From: JAAFHB01 sp963677935
Lineage (GTDB): Bacteria; Bacteroidota; Bacteroidia; Bacteroidales; Prolixibacteraceae
Direction of reading: 5' to 3'
Length of the DNA stretch: 64,000 bases
Assembly: GCA_963677935.2 (NCBI GenBank)
Contig: CAXXEH010000002.1
Location: forward strand, 69,749-133,748
In this document: positions 1-8,077 of the stretch, piece after piece
How the letters are laid out: the number at the start of each line of letters is the position of its first letter
How positions within the stretch are numbered: position 1 is the first letter of the stretch
Notes under the pieces: model-generated
Databases searched by the model: none
Told to the model about the DNA's origin: nothing
The model's input: only the letters and a program-made list of their open reading frames with translations
Position numbers and translations under genes: made by a program

Positions 1-19
1 TTTAAGCTATCTGTTAAAT

Positions 20-841
20 GTGCTTCATACCACATTTAATCAGGTGTTTATACTGTTTGTCCCATTATTGATTCTGATGGTACTATTAAATATTGTTGCA
101 ACTCTTACAGCAAGGATGAGTGTCCGTTTTTTTGGAAGAGATCTTTTTTTGTACGGTTTTGCCTGGCTGGGATGCTCGGTTCATGAGCTGAGTCATGCTT
201 TTTTTGCTCTGATTTTTGGTCACAAGATTAAAGAAATTGCCTTATTCAAACCCAATAGCAGTGGCGAGTCGTTAGGGCAAGTGAGCCACTCCTACAATAA
301 AAAAAGTATTTATCAAAAAATCGGAAATTTCTTTATTGGTGTAGGGCCACTTCTCGCAGGAGGAATCGTCTTGTTTGTGATTACCCTTCTGCTTTTTCGT
401 GTAGATATTACCGAACGTACTTCTTTCACCATCACATCCAATGATTTTACAAGGATTATATTATTGAAACAACTCACGATCGGAATCTGGAACAACCTGC
501 TCTCATTTTTTACCCTTATCGTGCCCGGAGGCGCCCATTTGTGGTGGAAATTAGCCTTGTTGATCTATATTCTCTATTCGGTGGGAAGTTCGATGACGCT
601 GAGTAAACCAGATGTGGGAAGTGCATTTTATGGATTTATTTGGTTGTTAATATTCTTGGTGATATTCAATTTATTAACGCTTTGGATGGGTGGTTTTGCG
701 ACCAATTATTTGGAGAAAGGGGTGAAGTATATTTCAGGATTTTATTTTTTGCTTATTCTGACACTTGTCTCCAATTTAATATTTCTGATGATTCTGTTCG
801 CATTGAACCTTCTGAAGCTTGTTTTCGTCTCACATCGATAA
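20..841 (+). CDS. M50-like integral membrane metallopeptidase family protein
   Basis: A 273-residue polytopic membrane protein with about six hydrophobic segments. A zinc-protease-type HExxH signature, HELSH at residues 55-59, lies in the second hydrophobic segment. That placement is typical of site-2/M50-like proteases, which cut substrates within the membrane. I do not see a clear NPDG-type third zinc ligand motif, so activity is uncertain, and it could be a non-proteolytic M50 relative. The gene begins only 20 bases into the window, so its upstream context and any longer start cannot be judged. A 100-bp gap separates it from elbB, which reads the same way. Confidence 0.6.
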   Translation: MLHTTFNQVFILFVPLLILMVLLNIVATLTARMSVRFFGRDLFLYGFAWLGCSVHELSHAFFALIFGHKIKEIALFKPNSSGESLGQVSHSYNKKSIYQKIGNFFIGVGPLLAGGIVLFVITLLLFRVDITERTSFTITSNDFTRIILLKQLTIGIWNNLLSFFTLIVPGGAHLWWKLALLIYILYSVGSSMTLSKPDVGSAFYGFIWLLIFLVIFNLLTLWMGGFATNYLEKGVKYISGFYFLLILTLVSNLIFLMILFALNLLKLVFVSHR

Positions 842-941
842 ATGTGTGTTTTTTTTGTATATTTAGGTTGAATATTTTTGCTTTATTTGTTTGAACTTTT
901 TTGACTTTAAATAGCGTGATAACTAACGAAAGAAAAACCTT

Positions 942-1598
942 ATGAATAAACAAAAGCGATTTGCCGTAATCCTCGCAGGATGCGGTGTATTTGATGGTGC
1001 CGAAATTCATGAAGCGACCCTTACCCTCCTTGCTATTGCGAAAGCTGGATGCAGCTATGAGTGTTTTGCTCCTGATAAGGATCAGGCTCAGGTGATTAAT
1101 CATTTGACTGGAAAACCAATGAATGAAGAGCGGAATGTAATGGTTGAATCGGCAAGGATTGCCAGAGGGAAAATCATGCCACTCTATCTTTATGAACCCG
1201 AAAAGTTTGATGCAGTTATTTTTCCCGGAGGTTTTGGTGTTGCCAAGAACCTTTGTACGCTGGCTTTTGACGGGAGCGATTGTACAGTGGATCCGGAAGT
1301 TGAGCTGGCAGTGATCGCTTCGGTTGAAGCGGCAATCCCAATAGGCGCCATGTGTATTGCACCGGCTTTAATCGTGAAAATTCTTCCAGGCGCTGATGTG
1401 ACCATCGGTAATGACCCTGAAACTGTTAAAACGATTGAAAAGATGGGAGGAGTTCATCACGAAGCTGATTATACAGGAGTGATTATCGATGCCAAATACA
1501 AATTGGTTACTTCACCGTGCTATATGCTTGATGCCAATATACTTCAGATTGCTGAAGGGACGCAAAACGTTGTCCGCGAATTAATTAACTTAATGTAA
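942..1598 (+). CDS. elbB: ElbB, DJ-1/PfpI-superfamily glyoxalase-like protein
   Basis: The 218-residue protein matches ElbB along its full length. It has the N-terminal AVILAGCGVFDGAEIHEA block, the PGGFG loop near residue 95, and the nucleophile-elbow Cys138 in GAMCIAPA. ElbB belongs to the DJ-1/PfpI (class I glutamine amidotransferase-like) superfamily and has weak glyoxalase activity. It was historically linked to isoprenoid biosynthesis, and its physiological role is unclear. It should be cytosolic, as no signal peptide is seen. The gene stands alone and ends just before a strong hairpin shared with the convergent gene on its right. Confidence 0.9.
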   Translation: MNKQKRFAVILAGCGVFDGAEIHEATLTLLAIAKAGCSYECFAPDKDQAQVINHLTGKPMNEERNVMVESARIARGKIMPLYLYEPEKFDAVIFPGGFGVAKNLCTLAFDGSDCTVDPEVELAVIASVEAAIPIGAMCIAPALIVKILPGADVTIGNDPETVKTIEKMGGVHHEADYTGVIIDAKYKLVTSPCYMLDANILQIAEGTQNVVRELINLM

Positions 1599-1601
1599 TA
1601 T

Positions 1602-1646
1602 AAAAAGGGGCTGTCTCATAAATTACTTACGAGATAACCCCCTTTA
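1602..1646. terminator. Bidirectional rho-independent terminator
   Basis: An imperfect stem pairs AAAGGGG-CTGTCTC with GAGATAACCCCCTTT, flanked by A-rich and T-rich ends. It lies between the convergent elbB and the outer-membrane protein gene, so it can serve both strands. Confidence 0.75.
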
Positions 1647-1666
1647 AATTGATCTTTATCTAAAAA

Positions 1667-2155
1667 TTAGAACCGGTACCGGACACTGAAAGCAATATTG
1701 TTCCGGAAAGCATCTCCATGATTGATCACACCAAGTTCAGGTCTTGCATCGAGACCAACCTGAATTCCAATCGGGAATGTATATTCGATTCCGACATCAC
1801 CTGCAGCTGCAAGATAAACTCCTCCGCCATCAGTTCCTGTGTAAGAGTGATCCCAGCTCCATGAACCAATTCGTCCACCGGCGCCGGCATACCAGTTAAA
1901 TCCTCCGTCGATATTCCATACCCATTGATAAATACCGGCTAATCCCCAGGCATTATAATGATTCCCATTATGCATCCCAAGATCGAACTCCAGCCGATTC
2001 AGATCATTCAGTCCATGTTGGTACGATATTTCAGTTCCAAAACCATCACCCCCTCCTAATCTCAAACCTATAGCATGGTTAGCGATTTGAGCATCAACGA
2101 TATTAGCCGATAAGATAATTGCAAATGCAAAAAGTAGTTTTCTCATATTTTTCAT
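1667..2155 (-). CDS. Small outer-membrane beta-barrel protein (unknown role)
   Basis: A 162-residue protein with a Sec signal peptide (MKNMRKLLFAFAIILSANIV then DAQ). A glycine- and aromatic-rich body follows, with alternating hydrophobic residues, ending in SVRYRF; a terminal Phe is typical of outer-membrane barrels. No named family was recognised. The open frame continues to 2254, but the start at 2155 (or 2146) is preferred. It begins directly at the signal peptide, and a sigma-54-type promoter occupies 2186-2203, so translation from 2254 would begin upstream of the transcript. Expression is probably controlled by an NtrC-type activator such as the one at 18206-19549. Confidence 0.65.
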   Translation of the reverse strand: MKNMRKLLFAFAIILSANIVDAQIANHAIGLRLGGGDGFGTEISYQHGLNDLNRLEFDLGMHNGNHYNAWGLAGIYQWVWNIDGGFNWYAGAGGRIGSWSWDHSYTGTDGGGVYLAAAGDVGIEYTFPIGIQVGLDARPELGVINHGDAFRNNIAFSVRYRF

Positions 2156-2185
2156 TTTTAAATTAATAAATGACACTTTATTTTT

Positions 2186-2203
2186 GTCAATTATTGTGCC
2201 AAA
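2186..2203 (-). promoter_or_regulatory. Sigma-54 (-24/-12) promoter for the outer-membrane protein gene
   Basis: The minus strand reads TTGGCAC-AATAA-TTGAC. The GG and the -12 G have exactly the spacing of the RpoN consensus TTGGCAC-N5-TTGC; the usual C of the -12 element is A. The predicted transcript start near 2174 leaves a leader of about 20-28 nt. An inverted repeat TTGGAGC/GCTCCAA (about 2209-2262) lies just upstream and might bind an activator or end the yeeE transcript. Confidence 0.65.
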
Positions 2204-2278
2204 AAAATTGGAGCTGGATGGTATCAAAATGAGAAATTTTTCTGCTAATTTCAATTCGCTCCAAAGTCTAAAAACCAG

Positions 2279-3298
2279 TTACTTTACTTCCTTTTTCCCG
2301 TAAAACAGCCGACCCGTAATCAGTAATCCGGCAAAAACAAATATTGCAAAAATCAAACTGCTGGCTGCGAGCTGCATCCCCCCCGAAATAACATGCCCAC
2401 TGGTGCATCCGCCTGCCATTCTGGCGCCAAAAATGAGGATAAATCCCCCAAAAGCTGCCCAAAAGATCCTTTTATCTGCATTGTGTCCTTTGTATCGTTC
2501 CCAGTTGCTGTGAATCAATTGTAATTTGAAATCTTTCCTTATCAGAGAGATCACCAGCCCTGAGATAAATGTTCCACCCAAAAAAATCACTTCCCAGTTA
2601 CCTGGTTTGACAATCTTTTTAAAATATTCGTTTTCCGTATTTCCAACAATCAGGTTGGCAAGATAAGGATAAGCTGTCGAAGCGCCAATTTGCCTGTCCA
2701 TTCCCACCTTTAGAAAGATGATGCAGTTGAGGATTGCGAGTGCTGCACCTGCAATTATCCAGGTCCGATCCTTAACCTTTTCTATTTTATGGACAAAGAA
2801 AGCGAGGGCAATAAAAAGTGCACCGAAAAGGAATGTAAGAAAAAAGAATAGAACAGGTGTCGATCCTGTGAGTGTATAGAGGGAGAACGTTCCCAAATCC
2901 GGCCCCAACAATCCTCCCATGGCCGGGAGTGCAAGCGTGTAAACAAATCCTCCCAGTAGTGCCCCGACCAATCCGGCAGCTGCGTCAAGCGAACCTTCGC
3001 CAAGTGATACAATCATTGTCCCGGGACAATAACCTAATATGGCCATTCCTGCACCAAAAATAAGTCCCCCCAATACGACACCTCCCAGAATCAAGGGTTT
3101 GGTATGATAGGAGGCGAAGCCGAGACCAATTTCAATATTCAATAAAATTACTCCAACACCAATTGCAAGTGCAATGGCCTTTGCTACTTTGTAGTTTTCA
3201 AGGGTGGCCATCCCACTGATTGTATTGAAACGATTCAGTTTGGCACTTTGCAAAATAGCGCCAAAAAGAAAACCGTATATTAAAATCATGATTGTCAT
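2279..3298 (-). CDS. YeeE/YedE family sulfur-compound transporter
   Basis: A 339-residue inner-membrane protein with about nine to ten hydrophobic helices. It carries the duplicated Cys-containing signatures of the YeeE/YedE (TsuA-like) family: GYCPGT with Cys91 in the N-terminal half and GGCTSGH with Cys298 near the C-terminus. In characterised TsuA the conserved cysteines relay thiosulfate through the membrane, so import of thiosulfate or a related sulfur species is likely. Here the two halves are fused in one chain. No TusA-like partner gene is adjacent. The start at MTIMI is supported by position, and Met4 is an alternative. A divergent acyl-CoA dehydrogenase gene lies 161 bp away. Confidence 0.85.
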   Translation of the reverse strand: MTIMILIYGFLFGAILQSAKLNRFNTISGMATLENYKVAKAIALAIGVGVILLNIEIGLGFASYHTKPLILGGVVLGGLIFGAGMAILGYCPGTMIVSLGEGSLDAAAGLVGALLGGFVYTLALPAMGGLLGPDLGTFSLYTLTGSTPVLFFFLTFLFGALFIALAFFVHKIEKVKDRTWIIAGAALAILNCIIFLKVGMDRQIGASTAYPYLANLIVGNTENEYFKKIVKPGNWEVIFLGGTFISGLVISLIRKDFKLQLIHSNWERYKGHNADKRIFWAAFGGFILIFGARMAGGCTSGHVISGGMQLAASSLIFAIFVFAGLLITGRLFYGKKEVK

Positions 3299-3459
3299 AG
3301 TCTATCCATTTTAATGTTAATGGGAGCAAATTTAGAGAAAAATGGGGGTAAACAGTGAGGATTTCTCAGAATCCGAGAACAAAAGTTTATTCGAATTGTT
3401 AAATTTTAAAGTGTTAGAAGGGGCTATGTAATATCATTCAATAAAATAGGAGTTAAAAA

Positions 3460-4989
3460 ATGTCGCAACAACAATCAAAAGAAAACCAAACAATTGATCC
3501 ATCTTTTCCTGATAAATCATTCCTGCAATTGCTTGAAGATTTCAAGGCAAGTATGAAACGCGCCTTTCATGAAAAGGAGAAGATTGACCAGTTCTGCAGT
3601 ACGCGTGGATTACCACCTGCTGTATTAACTGAATTGATGTCGGAAAATCCAATGGCCCTCTGTATACCAAAGCAATACGGAGGATATGGAGGAAATGTAA
3701 AAGAAAATATCGCTTTTGTATCAGCTGCATCGTATGAATCACTTGCCCTTTCACTGACCCTGGGTATAAATAATGCCCTTTTTATTCAACCCGTCGCCAA
3801 ATATGGCCAGGAAAGTACAAAATCGAAAGTGTTTAAACAATTTCTGACCAATAGCTGTATGGGAGGACTAATGATCACTGAGCCTGATTTTGGAAGTGAT
3901 GCCCTGAATATGAACACCTCGTTTACTGAAAAAGATGGGGCTTTTCACCTGAAGGGGAAAAAACACTGGGCTGGTCTTACCGGTATGGCAGACTTCTGGT
4001 TGCTTACTGCGCGCCGAAGAGCTGAATCTGGGGCATTAATGCGCGATATTGATATGTTTGTCTGCGACAACCATGCACCGGGTCAAAACATTGTGGTGGA
4101 GGAGTATTTCGAGAACCTTGGTCTTTACCAGATTCCTTATGGACGAAATCATATCGATGTATATATCCCTGAAGCACAGAAGCTAATTCCCAAAACAAAT
4201 GGCATCCAGATGATGCTTGATCTGCTTCACAGGAGTCGTTTCCAGTTTCCAGGGATGGGACTTGGCTTTATCAAAAGGATAATGGACGAAGCGATTACTC
4301 ATACAAAGTCCCGTTTGGTGAGCAATAAGCACTTATTTGAATACGATCAGGTACAGAGCCGTCTCTCAAGATTGCAGGCCAATTTTACCGTATGTTCAGC
4401 CTTTTGTCTCAACTCGGGCGAAGTTGCCGGGGTCGAAAATGATTTATCACCCTTTGGACTTGAAGCCAATATCACCAAGAGTGTTACTTCCGATATGATG
4501 CAGGAATCAGCTCAATCATTGTTGCAACTGGTAGGAGCCAAAGGTTATAAACTAAACCATATTGCCGGGCGATCGGTCGTGGATAGCCGCCCGTTCCAGA
4601 TTTTCGAGGGATCGAACGATATCCTCTATAATCAAATAGCAGAGTCGGTGCTTAAAATGATGAAAACAGCTAAAGAGAAGAGCCTTTACCAGTTTCTAAA
4701 AGGTTATACAACACGTGCCGCTGAGCGTATCCAGGAGATGGTGAATTTTGAAATTAATGCTCCGTTTGCCCAGCGGAAGTTTGTCGAATTCGGTCAGGTA
4801 ATCAGTAAAATAGTTTCTATGGATCTCGTCTTATACCTGGAAGAAAAAGGGTTTCGTAAAGATCTTATCGACAATGCAATAATCGTGTTAAAGCAGGATA
4901 TCTCAACACTGTTGAGTGCCTTCCATTTTGATAATAAAGCACTTGTAGTTGCCAATTACGAGGAGAAAAGTTCCTGGCTCAATTTGTAG
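3460..4989 (+). CDS. Acyl-CoA dehydrogenase family flavoprotein
   Basis: A 509-residue cytosolic flavoprotein. After an N-terminal helical domain comes the ACAD middle domain, with MITEPDFGSDA (about residues 142-152) and KGKKHWAGLTGMADF near 168. The C-terminal domain carries FEGSNDIL near residue 385, the family motif that usually supplies the catalytic glutamate. ACADs oxidise acyl-CoA thioesters to 2-enoyl-CoA and pass electrons to ETF. The chain is longer than the usual 380-residue enzymes, with a C-terminal extension of about 110 residues, so the substrate cannot be assigned. It is monocistronic and ends at a near-perfect terminator. Confidence 0.85.
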   Translation: MSQQQSKENQTIDPSFPDKSFLQLLEDFKASMKRAFHEKEKIDQFCSTRGLPPAVLTELMSENPMALCIPKQYGGYGGNVKENIAFVSAASYESLALSLTLGINNALFIQPVAKYGQESTKSKVFKQFLTNSCMGGLMITEPDFGSDALNMNTSFTEKDGAFHLKGKKHWAGLTGMADFWLLTARRRAESGALMRDIDMFVCDNHAPGQNIVVEEYFENLGLYQIPYGRNHIDVYIPEAQKLIPKTNGIQMMLDLLHRSRFQFPGMGLGFIKRIMDEAITHTKSRLVSNKHLFEYDQVQSRLSRLQANFTVCSAFCLNSGEVAGVENDLSPFGLEANITKSVTSDMMQESAQSLLQLVGAKGYKLNHIAGRSVVDSRPFQIFEGSNDILYNQIAESVLKMMKTAKEKSLYQFLKGYTTRAAERIQEMVNFEINAPFAQRKFVEFGQVISKIVSMDLVLYLEEKGFRKDLIDNAIIVLKQDISTLLSAFHFDNKALVVANYEEKSSWLNL

Positions 4990-5013
4990 GAAGAGAGTAA
5001 AATTTCAAATTGT

Positions 5014-5062
5014 AAATCTACAGGTTAGCCTTAGTTCATGGCTAACCTGTAGATTTTTTTTT
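5014..5062 (+). terminator. Strong rho-independent terminator
   Basis: A perfect 17-bp stem (AAATCTACAGGTTAGCC, 5014-5030, pairing with 5040-5056) and a 9-nt loop are followed by a run of T on the plus strand. It lies 25 nt after the acyl-CoA dehydrogenase stop codon. Confidence 0.92.
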
Positions 5063-5157
5063 GAGAGTTATTGAAGCTTCGCTACCCGGTTTGTGCTCCA
5101 ACCCACTCAAGCTTACTGACCGGACGATTGTGATTTTATTCCGTTTTATTCAATCGG

Positions 5158-5185
5158 TACCAGGCGAATATTCCCCTTCCTGGTA
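5158..5185. promoter_or_regulatory. Candidate operator dyad upstream of the Gfo/PmoA-like pair
   Basis: An inverted repeat TACCAGG (5158-5164) / CCTGGTA (5179-5185) encloses a GAATATTC palindrome (5166-5173). It sits in the 396-bp gap between the terminator at 5062 and the gene at 5386, upstream of a candidate promoter. Regulator unknown. Confidence 0.35.
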
Positions 5186-5219
5186 GAAATCGAAAAGATT
5201 TAATGTTGTAAAACATCTT

Positions 5220-5248
5220 CTTGCTGTTGTGGTTTTTGTTTATCTTCG
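5220..5248 (+). promoter_or_regulatory. Candidate Bacteroidota promoter for the Gfo/PmoA-like pair
   Basis: CTTG (5220-5223) and TATCTTCG (5241-5248) resemble the -33 TTTG and -7 TAnnTTTG boxes. The remaining leader to 5386 (about 130 nt) contains nothing else I recognise. Confidence 0.35.
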
Positions 5249-5385
5249 TGGCGTTACCGTACACGGAAAATTAAGATGCAAATTTCATAGAAGGGAGTGA
5301 TCCCGGACAAGGATGGTATGAAGTGGTGATGAAGATCATGTGTAAATGGGTGGGAACCCAAACTATAATTTAAAAATTTACTAAA

Positions 5386-6735
5386 ATGTCAGACAGAAGA
5401 GAATTTATTCAGAAATCGGCTGTTGGAGCTGCCGGATTAACCCTTGGCGGAATGGCAATGAGCGCCAAAAGCTATGGCCGTATTATTGGCGCTAATGATC
5501 GTGTCCGGGTTGGAATACTCGGCTTTTCAAATCGTTTTGAAAGTACTTTGGGAAAGGCATTTCAGAAATATGCCAAAGAGATGAACTTTGAATTTGCTGC
5601 TGTTTGTGATATCTGGAACAAACGCCGGCAGGACGGTCTTGAATGGGTTAAGAAACAAAACGGGACTACTCCGCTTGAGGCAAGGAATACCGATGAGTTT
5701 TACGGTATGAAATTGGATGCAGCGATCATTTCGACAGCAGACTTTCAGCATGCCATGCTATGCGGACAATCGGTTCAGGCTGGTATGAGTGTCTATTGCG
5801 AAAAACCATTTGCAGAGACAATGGATGATGCCATCTTTGCGAAAAAGGCAGTAAAGGATAGTGGCAAGGTGGTACAGATTGGTTCTCAACGCCGTTCCGG
5901 ACCTAATTATCAGGCGGCTCACGATTACATTCAGGCTGGTAAGTTTGGTAAGATTTGTGCTGTTGAAATGACATGGAATGTGAATCAACCTGGTCGCTGG
6001 CGTCGTCCAAAAGAGGTCGCATCGATTAAGGAATCAGATACCGACTGGAAACGTTTTCTTTTGAACCGCCCCTATGAGAAATGGGATCCAAGAAAATATC
6101 TGGAATTCAGACTTTTCTGGCCCTATTCTTCAGGTATTCCCGGACAATGGATGGCTCACCAAATCGATACCGTGCATTGGTTTTCTCACTTGCCTCATCC
6201 TCGTTCGGTTGCTGCCAATGGTGGTATCTATGTGTGGAAAGATGGTCGAAGGAATAATGATACCATGACTGCCGTTTTCGATTACGGCCCACTGGACAAC
6301 ATGGAGGAAGGTTTCCAGGTCATCTACTCTTCGCGTCAGACCAATGAATCGGGAGGCACAAAAGAGTGGTATTTCTCCAATGGAGGAAAGCTTGATCTCG
6401 ACACAAATAAAGTCACTTCTGAAGGCGGTCTTTCAGAAAAGTATGCCAGCGAGATGGGGATGAAAGCAAATTTATTGCCCAACTTTGAATTGCCACAGGA
6501 GAGGGTTGAAACCAACTCAAATACCGGTGCCGATCCATTGACCAATGCCCATATGAAGAACTGGATGGATTGCGTACGTGCAAATAATCCAAAGACCAAT
6601 GCCCCTGTTGATGCGGGTTACAGCCACTCTATAGCCAATATAATGACCACAGCCGCTCTGAGGACTGGTCAGAAGGCAACCTTTGATGAGAAGACCCAGC
6701 AGGTGATGGCCGGCGGAAAGGTGTTCAAATATTAA
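5386..6735 (+). CDS. Gfo/Idh/MocA family oxidoreductase, exported (Tat-type signal)
   Basis: A 449-residue protein beginning with a twin-arginine-type signal (DRREFIQKSAVGAAGLTLGG). A Rossmann domain follows (VRVGILGFSNR, near residue 40), then the family hallmark CEKPFAET near residue 139, whose lysine is the usual catalytic residue. The C-terminal alpha/beta domain contains HQIDTVHWF. Such enzymes carry out NAD(P)-dependent sugar or polyol oxidoreduction and are common in Bacteroidota sugar clusters. Periplasmic location is inferred from the signal. The next gene on the same strand, 108 bp on, encodes a PmoA-like (DUF6807) protein, a frequent partner. A REP-like palindrome lies between them. 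Confidence 0.85.
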   Translation: MSDRREFIQKSAVGAAGLTLGGMAMSAKSYGRIIGANDRVRVGILGFSNRFESTLGKAFQKYAKEMNFEFAAVCDIWNKRRQDGLEWVKKQNGTTPLEARNTDEFYGMKLDAAIISTADFQHAMLCGQSVQAGMSVYCEKPFAETMDDAIFAKKAVKDSGKVVQIGSQRRSGPNYQAAHDYIQAGKFGKICAVEMTWNVNQPGRWRRPKEVASIKESDTDWKRFLLNRPYEKWDPRKYLEFRLFWPYSSGIPGQWMAHQIDTVHWFSHLPHPRSVAANGGIYVWKDGRRNNDTMTAVFDYGPLDNMEEGFQVIYSSRQTNESGGTKEWYFSNGGKLDLDTNKVTSEGGLSEKYASEMGMKANLLPNFELPQERVETNSNTGADPLTNAHMKNWMDCVRANNPKTNAPVDAGYSHSIANIMTTAALRTGQKATFDEKTQQVMAGGKVFKY

Positions 6736-6761
6736 TTTTGATATTTTACAGAATTTTTTCA

Positions 6762-6789
6762 GTAGAGGCGTTGCATGCAACGTCTCTAC
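6762..6789. repeat. 28-bp near-perfect palindrome (REP-like)
   Basis: GTAGAGGCGTTGCA is followed by its near-exact inverse TGCAACGTCTCTAC, with one G/T pairing. It sits 26 nt after the Gfo/Idh/MocA stop codon. From memory, almost the same GTAGAGACGTTGCAT half occurs as a dispersed palindrome in many bacterial genomes. It may also act as a transcript-stabilising hairpin. Confidence 0.55.
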
Positions 6790-6842
6790 CTATTTTATGG
6801 TTTCCTGGTTTAGATGGTGAATGATCATCGGAATAAATTTAA

Positions 6843-7781
6843 ATGAATATGGTTAATAAATTTCTTCTCCTTTTTGTTGTTTTTGCCACTGCTTCTGCTG
6901 TGAGATCTCAGCCGATCGCAATGGAGACTACAAAAGACGGGGTCTGGATTAAAGATGGTAATCAGAAGGTATTTTTCTATCAAAAGGTCCCCAAATCGGT
7001 GGATGGTAAATTTGCAAGATCCAACTACCTCCATCCGGTTTATGGTCTGGATGGAGAGATTCTGACCGAGGATTTTCCTTTGGATCATTTACATCATCGC
7101 GGAATATTCTGGAGCTGGCATCAGGTGTGGTGCGATAGTGTACGGCTTGGAGATCCCTGGATGTGCGAAAACTTTTCGCAGGAAGTTGCCAAACTGAATT
7201 TTTCAAAAGGGGAGCATTCAACTGGCATCCTTTCTGTAAAGGTGCTTTGGAAGAGCCCCTATTGGCTTAAAAAGGGAGTTCAGAGTGCTGTTATACTTGA
7301 GAATACAAAAATATTTATCTTCCCGGTAATGAACGATTGCAGGCGCATCGATTTTCGCATTGAGCTCAATGCGCTTGAAGATGGAATCCGGATAGGAGGT
7401 TCGGAGGATGAAAAGGGGTACAGCGGATTTTCGGTCCGGATTCCCCTGATCCAGGGAATGAAATTCACCAGCAGTGGGGCAGAGGTGATTCCTCAGAATC
7501 TTGCGGTTACTGCCGGTGCGGAGATGGATATTTCGGGACCGGTCGGGAAAGATGGCAAAATGGCCGGCATTATGATGATCTGTCACCCTTCCAACCCCGA
7601 TTTTCCGGAGAAATGGATTATCCGGAAGGAGAGGAGTATGCAGAATTGTGCCTGGCCCGGAAACAGAACCGTTGACATTCCCAAATCCAAACCTTTAATT
7701 CTCAGTTATTCAGTGATTATTCACCGTGGGGGAGCTGATAATACAGCCCTTTCTTCCCTTCTGGCGTCTATATTGAACTAA
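6843..7781 (+). CDS. PmoA-like (DUF6807) family secreted protein
   Basis: A 312-residue protein with a Sec signal peptide (KFLLLFVVFATASAVRSQ). The DUF6807 signature is DHLHHRGIFWSWHQV at about residues 82-96. The family is often labelled 'methane oxygenase PmoA', but that name is misleading. Members are secreted or cytosolic proteins of sugar-degradation clusters, usually next to Gfo/Idh/MocA genes as here, and no reaction is firmly established. The histidine cluster could bind metal. It probably shares a transcript with the upstream oxidoreductase, although the palindrome between them could modulate this. Confidence 0.75.
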   Translation: MNMVNKFLLLFVVFATASAVRSQPIAMETTKDGVWIKDGNQKVFFYQKVPKSVDGKFARSNYLHPVYGLDGEILTEDFPLDHLHHRGIFWSWHQVWCDSVRLGDPWMCENFSQEVAKLNFSKGEHSTGILSVKVLWKSPYWLKKGVQSAVILENTKIFIFPVMNDCRRIDFRIELNALEDGIRIGGSEDEKGYSGFSVRIPLIQGMKFTSSGAEVIPQNLAVTAGAEMDISGPVGKDGKMAGIMMICHPSNPDFPEKWIIRKERSMQNCAWPGNRTVDIPKSKPLILSYSVIIHRGGADNTALSSLLASILN

Positions 7782-7831
7782 ATTTTAAACAATTAATATG
7801 CGATATTTTTTTAACTTCAAATATATATTTC

Positions 7832-7976
7832 GGTGCTCTGCACCTTAAAAAAATACCATTACCAAAATTAACCTACAAATATTTGGCTGCTTTGCAGCTA
7901 TAATATATGATTGAGGTGCAGAGCACCATAATATTTGTAGCACGAATATTTTCCTGGAACATAGGTGCAGAGCACC
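7832..7976. repeat. Cluster of three GGTGCAGAGCACC palindromes (REP-like)
   Basis: The near-palindrome GGTGCTCTGCACC (7832-7844) recurs inverted at 7915-7927 and 7964-7976. A related GCTGC-TTT-GCAGC hairpin lies at 7886-7898. All are embedded in AT-rich sequence with repeated AATATTTGTAG-like words. The cluster fills the gap between two convergent genes, and no protein is encoded. Confidence 0.65.
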
Positions 7977-8077
7977 GCAATATTAAATTGTAAAGACCTT
8001 TATTTCCAAAATGTTATTCAAATAAAGATGAGATTCAGGAAGGAGACAACTAATAATATTTCGTTGACTAATTTTAC

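Noticed and set aside
753..1103. 116-codon minus-strand frame overlapping two genes
   Set aside because: Overlaps the end of the M50-like gene and the start of elbB, both well supported; no recognisable features.
2156..2254. N-terminal extension of the outer-membrane protein
   Set aside because: It would place 33 residues before the signal peptide and run through the sigma-54 promoter.
3240..3252. TGGCACTTTGC as a sigma-54 promoter
   Set aside because: Spacing between TGGCAC and TTGC is wrong and it lies inside the YeeE/YedE gene on the antisense strand.
3408..3420. AAAGTGTTAGA, resembling the candidate UAS half-site
   Set aside because: A single half-site with a mismatch, more than 1.2 kb from the sigma-54 promoter at 2186 and not beside any other RpoN-like site.
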